Shown piece by piece: positions 41,641 through 48,720 of a stretch of 52,898 nt of DNA. Source of the stretch: an uncultured Bacilli bacterium (lineage in GTDB: Bacteria; Bacillota_I; Bacilli_A; RF39; UBA660); the NCBI GenBank assembly GCA_944329195.1, contig CALVHX010000004.1, positions 1-52,898 on the forward strand, written 5' to 3'. How positions within the stretch are numbered: position 1 is the stretch's first letter; each line of letters opens with the position of its first letter. Under the pieces are notes generated by a model that worked only from the letters and a program-made list of their open reading frames with translations, ran no database searches and was not told the origin of the DNA. The position numbers were made by a program, and so were the translations under genes.

Positions 41641-41692
41641 TCAAAATCTACTACTTGCTTTTTTTATCAAAATCTACTACTTGCTTTTTTTA
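41641..41692. repeat. Perfect 26-bp tandem direct repeat in the eno promoter region
   Basis: Two identical 26-base units, 41641-41666 and 41667-41692, each containing CTACTACTTGC and a run of seven T. The second copy supplies the -35 box of eno. Confidence 0.9.
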
Positions 41693-41709
41693 TTCATTTA
41701 TCTTATAAT
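41681..41709 (+). promoter_or_regulatory. Promoter of eno
   Basis: TTGCTT at 41681-41686, 17-bp spacer, TATAAT at 41704-41709. The -35 lies in the second tandem-repeat copy. Confidence 0.7.
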
Positions 41710-41727
41710 AGTAGTCAGAGGATAGTT

Positions 41728-42954
41728 ATGAGTAAGATAAAAGATGTTTATGCGAGAGAAATATTAGATTCTAGAGGTAATCCAACTATAGAAGTTGAAA
41801 TTACTTTGGAGTCTGGAATAAAGGCTGTGGCTTCAGTTCCTAGTGGTGCTTCTGTTGGTAAGAATGAGGCACTTGAACTTAGAGATAATGATATTAATAG
41901 ATATCATGGTAAAGGTGTTCTTAGAGCTGTCAATAATGTTAATAATATTATTAGACCCCTACTTATTGGAAGAGATTCTTTGGATCAAAGAGGAATAGAT
42001 GAGATGATGATAGTAGAAGATGGCACTTCTAATAAGAGCAAGTTAGGAGCAAATGCTATACTTGGAGTATCACTTGCTAATTTAAAGGCTGCTGCTAAAT
42101 ATAGTGGTAAAGAGTTATATGAATATTTGGGTAGTGACTATAGTATGCCTAGATGTATGATGAATATTTTAAATGGTGGAGCGCATGCTAGTAATAAATT
42201 GGATTTTCAAGAGTTTATTATTATACCTAGTTTATCAGAATATCATGAAAATTTACGAATGGGGTCGGAAATATTTAATACTTTGAAAAAGATATTGGAG
42301 AAAAGAGGACTACTTTGTGGTGTAGGTGATGAGGGAGGTTTCGCGCCACTTATCGATGATGCTGTCTCGGCTTTAGAACTTATTAGTGATGCAATAACTA
42401 AGAGTGGTTATGTTCTTGGTAAAGATGTTTTTATTGGACTTGATGTAGCGGCTTCCGAGTTCTATAACGAAGAAGAAGATTATTATTTATTGGAAGGTAG
42501 GAGATATTCCAAAGAAGAGCTTGTATCCTATTACAAGAGGCTGGTAGATAAATATCATATTGTATCCATTGAGGATGGTATGGCTGAAGAAGATTATGAG
42601 GGATGGAAAATCCTTACTGACGAATTAGGAAGTATTCAACTAGTTGGTGATGATTTATTTGTTACTAATAAAGAATTACTTAAAAAGGGTATAGATATGA
42701 AAATAGCTAATAGTGTTTTGGTGAAGTTAAATCAAATTGGTACTGTCAGTGAAACTATTGATACTATAAAGCTTGCTAAAGATAATGATTATAAGACAAT
42801 TATATCTCATCGTAGCGGTGAGACAGAAGATGACTATATAGCAGATTTTGCGGTTGGTCTTAATTTAGGACAAATTAAAACAGGATCTTTATCTAGAGGT
42901 GAGAGAACTGCTAAATATAATAGATTACTTAGAATCGAGGAAAAAATAAGATGA
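41728..42954 (+). CDS. eno: Enolase
   Basis: Glycolytic enzyme of 408 residues, converting 2-phosphoglycerate to phosphoenolpyruvate. Motifs: AREILDSRGNPTIEVE, SVPSGASVGKNEALELRD, LGANAILGVSLA, GVGDEGGFAPLIDDA, GLDVAASEFY, IVSIEDGMAEEDYEGW, LVGDDLFVTN, VLVKLNQIGT and IISHRSGETEDDYIAD. At 408 it is some 20 residues shorter than usual. The INGGxHADN loop reads LNGGAHASNKLDFQEFIIIP, slightly divergent. AGAGGATAG precedes the ATG. It stands apart from other glycolysis genes and overlaps the following lipoprotein gene by 4 bases. Confidence 0.96.
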   Translation: MSKIKDVYAREILDSRGNPTIEVEITLESGIKAVASVPSGASVGKNEALELRDNDINRYHGKGVLRAVNNVNNIIRPLLIGRDSLDQRGIDEMMIVEDGTSNKSKLGANAILGVSLANLKAAAKYSGKELYEYLGSDYSMPRCMMNILNGGAHASNKLDFQEFIIIPSLSEYHENLRMGSEIFNTLKKILEKRGLLCGVGDEGGFAPLIDDAVSALELISDAITKSGYVLGKDVFIGLDVAASEFYNEEEDYYLLEGRRYSKEELVSYYKRLVDKYHIVSIEDGMAEEDYEGWKILTDELGSIQLVGDDLFVTNKELLKKGIDMKIANSVLVKLNQIGTVSETIDTIKLAKDNDYKTIISHRSGETEDDYIADFAVGLNLGQIKTGSLSRGERTAKYNRLLRIEEKIR

Positions 42955-43412
42955 GAAGAATGCTTTTATATATTTTTTCTTTGATGGTTTTGGTGGGATG
43001 TACAAACGAGGTAGAGGAAGAGAAAAATGTTTATTTAACCTATAAAAGTAATTTACAAGAAACTGAGGACCTAAAAAGTGAGAGTGAGTTAGGATTTAAT
43101 ACTTATTTTGATGTGCAAAAAGAGGGCGAGGAAAAAATTAATTATAGTCTTGTGATAAGTGATGCTAAAGTTGATATGTACGATGTTAAAGCTCTTTTGA
43201 TACATGATTTCATGGTAGATGATGTTTTTCCAAGTGTTGGTATATTTGATGAGCCTGTTCAGCTGCTTAGAAATTCTGACGATGAAATTGTTTTAAGTGG
43301 TAGTATTAATTCTGACAGTGATATTAGTGATATTAAATTTAGGTTGTATCTTGAATATGAAGATAGCAATAATCTTACTAATGCTATTTATTACGAAGTT
43401 AATAGGGGATAG
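42951..43412 (+). CDS. Small lipoprotein, unknown function
   Basis: Exported lipoprotein of 153 residues. The signal peptide ends in the lipobox LVGCTN (lipidated C17). The mature part is acidic and beta-like, with LTYKSNLQETEDLKSESELG and a C-terminal half ending YLEYEDSNNLTNAIYYEVNR. No family recognised. Its ATG overlaps the eno stop (ATGA), so it is translated from the eno transcript, an odd pairing of a glycolytic and a surface protein. A hairpin terminator follows. Confidence 0.75.
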   Translation: MRRMLLYIFSLMVLVGCTNEVEEEKNVYLTYKSNLQETEDLKSESELGFNTYFDVQKEGEEKINYSLVISDAKVDMYDVKALLIHDFMVDDVFPSVGIFDEPVQLLRNSDDEIVLSGSINSDSDISDIKFRLYLEYEDSNNLTNAIYYEVNRG

Positions 43413-43431
43413 TATATTTATATAGTTCGAC

Positions 43432-43466
43432 AAAAAATTATATGATTACAGTCGTATAATTTTTTT
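43432..43466 (+). terminator. Terminator abutting the cse60-like ribosome site
   Basis: Fourteen-pair A/T-rich stem 43432-43445 / 43452-43465 (one G-T pair) with a TTACAG loop. The T run is followed at once by GGTGAT, the ribosome site of the next gene, so it may act as a control point and not only as an end. Confidence 0.6.
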
Positions 43467-43472
43467 GGTGAT

Positions 43473-43661
43473 ATGATGAAAGTAAAAGTTTTTGATGAAG
43501 AGCATGAAAAAGACTTAGAAAATAGTATTAACAATTTTATAAATGAAAATGCTATTGAAATTATCGATATCAAGCTGTCTTCATCGTGTAGTGTATATGC
43601 AGAAGAACAAATTTATTGTTTTACTGCGCTTATTATGTATGAAAACAAAAAAGAGGAATAG
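43473..43661 (+). CDS. Cse60-like small protein (sporulation protein family)
   Basis: Protein of 62 residues. MKVKVFDEEHEKDLENSINN and IEIIDIKLSSSCSVYAEEQ followed by CFTALIMYE match the Cse60 family (usually a 60-residue protein starting MxKVKxFDExHExDLE). Cse60 is sigma-E-dependent in Bacillus, but its biochemical role is unknown and relatives also occur in non-sporulating lineages. Either of two adjacent ATGs (43473 or 43476) can be the start. GGTGAT precedes it directly behind a hairpin. Confidence 0.75.
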   Translation: MMKVKVFDEEHEKDLENSINNFINENAIEIIDIKLSSSCSVYAEEQIYCFTALIMYENKKEE

Positions 43662-43716
43662 TGTTTTTCTTTATATAAAATTGTAAATATGGTATTATAT
43701 ATACGGGAAGTGAAAA

Positions 43717-45264
43717 ATGAGAACAAAAAAAATATTTTTAAATATGTTATGTGATATATTACCTTACTTATTGATTGGGGTAATAGGTATCATAAAGATG
43801 GATGCTCTAATTACTAATATTGGTGATGTTGGCAACGGGTATTATCAGACTATCAATCAGATTATTTCATATGTTTTTTTGGCTCAGGCTGGTTTTTCTG
43901 ATGCGGTAATATATAGTTTGTATAAGCCTTTTGCAGAAAAAAATAAGGATGATATTAATGCTATTTATGGAGGGGCAAGAAGAGTATTTAGAGTAATAGG
44001 CTTTATTATTTTGGGCATTATTTGTTTGGTCAGTTTAGGCTTATATTTATTTTATCATTTTGAGGATGGTTATAAGGCGTCCGCTACGATATGTTTCTTT
44101 ATTATTTCTACATCATATTTGATATCATATTTTGGTAAGGGGCAAACATATTCGGCGGTTTTATCAGCGGCTCAAGAAAAGTATGCTTATTCACTTGTCT
44201 TTAATTCTGTTAAGATTTTGTGCGATATTTTAATTATTGTTGTCACTATTAAATTTAAATCTTTAGAATCTATTGCTATTGTTATTTTGTTTATGAAGAT
44301 ACTTGAGGAAATTATAAATAGAATTGTTGTTAAAAAGAAATATCCTTATCTTCATGAGATTGCAAGAAAAGATACTAGTATGGTGAAGATGACAAAAGAT
44401 CTTGCTTGGACACAAGTTGGGTATTTGGTTCTTAACAATGTAGATGCTCTTCTTCTTATGGGATTTAATGGTCCTGTTATGGTTAGTATTTATACTACTT
44501 ACAATTATATTCTTAGATTTTTAAATGAGATTGCTTCTAGGATGGAGCTTGCTAGTGTATATTCCTTTGGTAATGTCTTTGCAAAGAAAGAAAATGATAG
44601 AATATATTCTCTTTTTAAGGAATATTTGATGATGTTTATTTTAATTGCTTTTTGTATGTCACTTACGTTTATGATAGGTATTAGAGGTTTTATAAATGTT
44701 TGGGTTGGTAAAGAAAATTATATATTGAGTTATCTTACAGTTGTTCTTTTTACGTCTACTTTATTTTTTAACATATTATACTATCCTCTAGTAGCGGTTA
44801 TTAATGCCGATGGTCTATTTAAGGAAAATAAAAAGCATATTTTTATCTGTGCTTTTATAAACTTGGCGCTATCACTTGTGCTTATTAATTTCTTTGGAAT
44901 AAATGGTATTTTATTTGGCACATCTGTTGCTTTTCTAACTAATATTTTACTTAAATCTAATTTGGTGGTAAAAAGAGTTCTTAAGAATATAAGTTTGGTT
45001 TCTATTCTTAAATATTATATTATATCAGCTATCCTATTTGTGATATTATCCCTTGTTTTACTACCGGTAGAAAGCTATTTCTTGAATACTTCTGAAGGCT
45101 TTATTATTACTATATTGAAACTTGGACTTATCTTTGCCATTATTACTTTGTTAGTTTCTGCTATTATGTATTTAATTAGTAAAGATACTAGGAATTTATT
45201 TAAAAGGGTTACTGGTATGATAAGAAGAAAATTAAAAAAAAATAGAAAAGAAGAATCTATTTAA
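43717..45264 (+). CDS. Oligosaccharide flippase family protein (MOP superfamily)
   Basis: Polytopic membrane protein of 515 residues with about 12-14 hydrophobic segments spread evenly, as in Wzx/MVF flippases that move lipid-linked sugars outward. The start DILPYLLIGVIGIIKMDALI, QIISYVFLAQAGFSDAVIYS and the middle DLAWTQVGYLVLNNVDALLL follow the polysaccharide transport protein pattern. The C-terminal tail is basic (RRKLKKNRKEES). GGGAAGTG precedes the ATG. No glycosyltransferase lies nearby, so the sugar is not evident. Confidence 0.78.
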   Translation: MRTKKIFLNMLCDILPYLLIGVIGIIKMDALITNIGDVGNGYYQTINQIISYVFLAQAGFSDAVIYSLYKPFAEKNKDDINAIYGGARRVFRVIGFIILGIICLVSLGLYLFYHFEDGYKASATICFFIISTSYLISYFGKGQTYSAVLSAAQEKYAYSLVFNSVKILCDILIIVVTIKFKSLESIAIVILFMKILEEIINRIVVKKKYPYLHEIARKDTSMVKMTKDLAWTQVGYLVLNNVDALLLMGFNGPVMVSIYTTYNYILRFLNEIASRMELASVYSFGNVFAKKENDRIYSLFKEYLMMFILIAFCMSLTFMIGIRGFINVWVGKENYILSYLTVVLFTSTLFFNILYYPLVAVINADGLFKENKKHIFICAFINLALSLVLINFFGINGILFGTSVAFLTNILLKSNLVVKRVLKNISLVSILKYYIISAILFVILSLVLLPVESYFLNTSEGFIITILKLGLIFAIITLLVSAIMYLISKDTRNLFKRVTGMIRRKLKKNRKEESI

Positions 45265-45279
45265 AATTCTTCTTTTTCT
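45247..45279. terminator. Bidirectional terminator between flippase and radical SAM genes
   Basis: Eight- to ten-bp stem 45247-45256 / 45266-45275 (AGAAGAAT / ATTCTTCT core), 9-base loop, T-rich on both strands when read outward. Confidence 0.7.
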
Positions 45280-46228
45280 AATGTTTTGTGATGATTAGTT
45301 TTTTGTAGAGTTTTCCTTGATATGTGTTTCTTTTGACCATTTCCTTGTCAATGTCATTGAGAACGCAAAATTTTTTTAGTAACCAATCTGGTGCTACTAA
45401 TGTGTTTTTATCTGGATCTGATGTTATACGATTGATGACAATTTTTGGATTTAATAGTTCTAATTGCTTGATTGTAATATCTATATATTCTTCTTTAGTC
45501 AAAAGATGAAATTTTTCTTTATTATACATTGTTTCTAAAGGGGTATCTTTAACGATATTTAACATATGAATTTTTATTCCTTGTATATCTAGTGTATTTA
45601 AGTGTCTTACTGTATCTAACATCATTTCTTCTGTTTCATATGGTAATCCATTAATGATGTGGACTACTACATTTATTTTTTTCTTTCTAAGTTTTTTTAC
45701 CATTTCATCAAACTCTTTTAGAGTATGACCTCTATTGATTAGTTTAGATGTTTTTTCATGAATTGTCTGAAGACCTAACTCGATAGTGAGAAATGTGATT
45801 TTATTTAAATATGCTAAATAATTTAAAGTGTCATCGGTGATAGCATCGCATCTTGTGGCGATTGATAATCCTATTACATTATCTATATTTAGGACCGTTT
45901 CATATTTTTCTTTTAATATGGAAAGGGGAGCATATGTATTGGTTCTTGCTTGAAAATAGGCGATGTATTTGCTGTTTGGCCATTTTTGGTCAATTATTTT
46001 TCTTACATCATTAAATTGTATTATTAAATCTTTATTGGGATTTCCTCCATGTTCTCCAGATCCTGTTTTCGAGCAATATATGCATCCACCATATCCTTTA
46101 GTACCATCTATATTTGGACAAGTGAATCCGGCATTTAAACTTACTTTAAAAACTTTTGAATTAAATTTGTTTTTAAAATAGTAGTTTAGTGTATGGTATC
46201 TTTTATTATCTAGTGAATATTTAAACAT
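45278..46228 (-). CDS. Radical SAM protein (TIGR01212/YtqA family)
   Basis: Iron-sulfur enzyme of 316 residues. The cluster motif is FTCPNIDGTKGYGGCIYCS with C37, C49 and C52, the longer-than-usual first spacing typical of the YhcC/YtqA group (COG1242), which also shows YFQARTNTYAP, GLSIATRCDAI, ELGLQTIHE, GLPYETEEMM and IKIHMLNIVKDTPLE. Its reaction is not established here. The ATG at 46228 has GAGGTG 6 bases upstream; a GTG three codons farther out is on that site. It converges with the flippase gene. Confidence 0.9.
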   Translation of the reverse strand: MFKYSLDNKRYHTLNYYFKNKFNSKVFKVSLNAGFTCPNIDGTKGYGGCIYCSKTGSGEHGGNPNKDLIIQFNDVRKIIDQKWPNSKYIAYFQARTNTYAPLSILKEKYETVLNIDNVIGLSIATRCDAITDDTLNYLAYLNKITFLTIELGLQTIHEKTSKLINRGHTLKEFDEMVKKLRKKKINVVVHIINGLPYETEEMMLDTVRHLNTLDIQGIKIHMLNIVKDTPLETMYNKEKFHLLTKEEYIDITIKQLELLNPKIVINRITSDPDKNTLVAPDWLLKKFCVLNDIDKEMVKRNTYQGKLYKKLIITKH

Positions 46229-46295
46229 CGATTTCACCTCGTGTAATATTGTATCATAAATGGGAAAAAATACATACTAATAATGGTGATTTTAT

Positions 46296-47375
46296 ATGAG
46301 TAATGTGAAGAAATATAATTTATTTATTTTATTTTCGACTTTAGCAAGAAATATAGTTGAGGTTTTTTCTTCTGTTATTTTATATAAGATGGGATATTCT
46401 TTTAAAGAGATACTTTTATTTTATGCTATTTTATATTTTACGGGATCTATTATTAGTACTATCGTAATATATTTGACTAAGTTTATAAAACCTAAATATA
46501 TTTTAATTATATCTAGCTTAATTTTTAGTGGGAGTTTTTATTATATGTCAGTAATGGAAAGAAGATTCTTTAATTTGGTTATTTTTGGGATTATAAATGG
46601 AATTGGTGCTTATTCATATCATGCGTTTAGGCATTATTATGCTATTAAATCTATTAATGGTCACGAAAAGAAAGAAATTGGTAGTATATTGATATTTACA
46701 AATATTGCTATGATTATTTCTTCTTTTATTGGAGCATATGTTCAGGATAAATTTTCGGTTCTCGTATTAGCTATTATGATTGTTTTAATTTCTTTAGTTG
46801 CGGTTATACCTATCTTTGGGTTTAAGAATAATATGGATAAAGATCTTATTGTGTATAAAAAAATTGAAAGAAATAAGCTCTTATTTTTTATGCTAGAACA
46901 AGCTAAAGTTATAAATTTAAGTTTGCAACCGCTATTTTTATATTTATTTATTGATGATAAAGTCACTTATGTTGGAATATTTAATGTTATCATGGGGTTA
47001 AGTGCTTGTATATTTATTTATTTTTTTGTGAGGAAAATTGATGATAAGAAGTATTTTAAGTATTTAAATATTTTATTTTGTTTATTTCTTGTTTTGAAGC
47101 TAAATATTAGTAACAAATATCTTCTTCTTTTTGTTGCTTTATTTGAAGGTTTTGGCATTAAAATGTTTGAAATTGTGTCTACGGAAAATATTTATAATAT
47201 AGATAATAATGTTAATATTAAAGGTTATCTAATAATTACTGAAATTATTTTTTGTGTTACGAGATGTATTATGTGTTTAATCTTTTATTTTATTAATGAT
47301 ATAAGAATTATTCTTTATGTGACAATTGGCTTGATATTTGCGGTCGGGTTTATTGAAAGAGAGGATGTTAAATAA
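46296..47375 (+). CDS. MFS-like membrane transporter
   Basis: Membrane protein of 359 residues with about 10-11 hydrophobic segments and short loops. An N-terminal half of five to six helices, a charged central loop (GFKNNMDKDLIVYKKIERNK, about 178-197) and a second half match the major facilitator layout. The helix-2/3 loop KFIKPKYILIISSLIFSGSF resembles but does not exactly match the MFS G-x-x-x-D-R/K motif. The size is on the short side. GGTGAT lies upstream of the ATG. Substrate and direction are unknown; it may belong to a lesser-known family. Confidence 0.6.
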   Translation: MSNVKKYNLFILFSTLARNIVEVFSSVILYKMGYSFKEILLFYAILYFTGSIISTIVIYLTKFIKPKYILIISSLIFSGSFYYMSVMERRFFNLVIFGIINGIGAYSYHAFRHYYAIKSINGHEKKEIGSILIFTNIAMIISSFIGAYVQDKFSVLVLAIMIVLISLVAVIPIFGFKNNMDKDLIVYKKIERNKLLFFMLEQAKVINLSLQPLFLYLFIDDKVTYVGIFNVIMGLSACIFIYFFVRKIDDKKYFKYLNILFCLFLVLKLNISNKYLLLFVALFEGFGIKMFEIVSTENIYNIDNNVNIKGYLIITEIIFCVTRCIMCLIFYFINDIRIILYVTIGLIFAVGFIEREDVK

Positions 47376-47396
47376 TAAAAAAGTTTAGTAAATTAA

Positions 47397-47425
47397 TTGA
47401 CTAAAGGATTTATTTAATATATAAT
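47397..47425 (+). promoter_or_regulatory. Promoter of the M23 hydrolase gene
   Basis: TTGACT at 47397-47402, 17-bp spacer, TATAAT at 47420-47425. Confidence 0.8.
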
Positions 47426-47447
47426 TGTCTTTGAAAGATGTGATAGA

Positions 47448-48638
47448 ATGAAAAAGATGATAATGTTGTTATTTTTGTTTTTAATTATTAGTATCCCTTA
47501 TGGTTTTGTAGAGGCTAAAAGTTTGAATGATTATTATAATGAACTTTCGAAACTACAAAAGCAAAAGGAGGAAGCTGATAGAAATAAAGATTTAACTGAT
47601 GCTGAAATTACTACATTAACTGATGAAGTTAATACTATTGTTTCTAATGTCAATCAGATTAAAAATGATATTAAGCAAGCTGAGGATGATATTGCTGATA
47701 GTCAGAAGAAAATAGAAGAAAAAAAGGATGAGACGAACGAATTACTCAAATTTCTTCAGATTTCTTCTGGTGAAAATGTTTATTTAGAATATATTTTTGA
47801 AGCAGACTCATACACTGATTTTATTTATAGGTATTCTGTGGTGTCACAGCTTGCGGAGTATAATAATAATTTAATGGAAGAATTAAGAAACCTTATTGTG
47901 ACTTTAGAAAGTAAAAAAGAGGAGCTTGCTACAAAGAGAAGCAGTTTGGAAGCAAAAAGTAATGAGCTAAATACGAAGATTGCGACGCTTAGAGTTAATC
48001 TTGCCAATTACAAAGAAGAAGGTACGACAATCGAAGAAGATATAAGAGACTTGAAAGATCAAATTGAGAAGTATGAAGACATGGGATGTTCTAAGAATGA
48101 AGATGTTACTGCTTGTGTTGAAAGACTTAGTAATTCAGATATTCCGATTAATGCTACTGGGTGGAATTATCCTCTGACATGGGGATGTGTGACTAGTGAA
48201 TATACTGGGTATGAAATTAGACCTGATTGGATAGGTGGTGGACACCATGGTATTGATTTGGATTGTGTAAATGAAGGCACTAACGTTTATGCTGCCGCTA
48301 ATGGAATTGTTGCTAGGGTTGTTTATTACTCTAGTTGTGGTGGAAATATGGTTTGGGTGTATCATAATGTCAATGGTGTACCTTATACAACTGTTTATAT
48401 GCATCTACTTAACATATCAGTAAGTCCTAATCAAATTGTCAGTCCTCAGACAAAAATTGGTGAGGTTGGCGGTGGGTCAACAGCTTCTTACGATGATTGT
48501 ACTGGTGGTACGCACCTTCACTTTGGAATGGCTTATGGCCACAATGCTTTTAATTTTAATAGTAATTCTTTTAATCCTAGAAACATATATAATTTTCCAG
48601 CTTTAGTTTATAGTGGTGGTGGATATTTCTCTAGGTAG
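47448..48638 (+). CDS. EnvC/NlpD-like M23 peptidase with coiled coil
   Basis: Exported peptidoglycan hydrolase or hydrolase activator, 396 residues. A signal peptide (about 1-23) precedes long coiled coils (about 25-100 and 138-212). The LytM/M23 domain follows: H266-x3-D270 in GGHHGIDLD, H319 in YMHL, and the HLHF motif with H356 and H358, so all zinc ligands are present and it may be active itself. Cysteine pairs (C214/C223, C247, C273, C297, C351) are unusual in number and may form disulfides. The layout matches the FtsEX-controlled PcsB/EnvC group that splits daughter cells. Confidence 0.88.
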   Translation: MKKMIMLLFLFLIISIPYGFVEAKSLNDYYNELSKLQKQKEEADRNKDLTDAEITTLTDEVNTIVSNVNQIKNDIKQAEDDIADSQKKIEEKKDETNELLKFLQISSGENVYLEYIFEADSYTDFIYRYSVVSQLAEYNNNLMEELRNLIVTLESKKEELATKRSSLEAKSNELNTKIATLRVNLANYKEEGTTIEEDIRDLKDQIEKYEDMGCSKNEDVTACVERLSNSDIPINATGWNYPLTWGCVTSEYTGYEIRPDWIGGGHHGIDLDCVNEGTNVYAAANGIVARVVYYSSCGGNMVWVYHNVNGVPYTTVYMHLLNISVSPNQIVSPQTKIGEVGGGSTASYDDCTGGTHLHFGMAYGHNAFNFNSNSFNPRNIYNFPALVYSGGGYFSR

Positions 48639-48720
48639 AATGTGTTTCTGTTTTGGATAGTAATTTATATTTAGAATTAATTATTATTTAATTCTTTTTT
48701 ACTTCAACGGGGAGGTATTT

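Noticed and set aside
48135-48404. Antisense open frame within the M23 gene
   Set aside because: Lies entirely opposite the catalytic domain of a clear gene.
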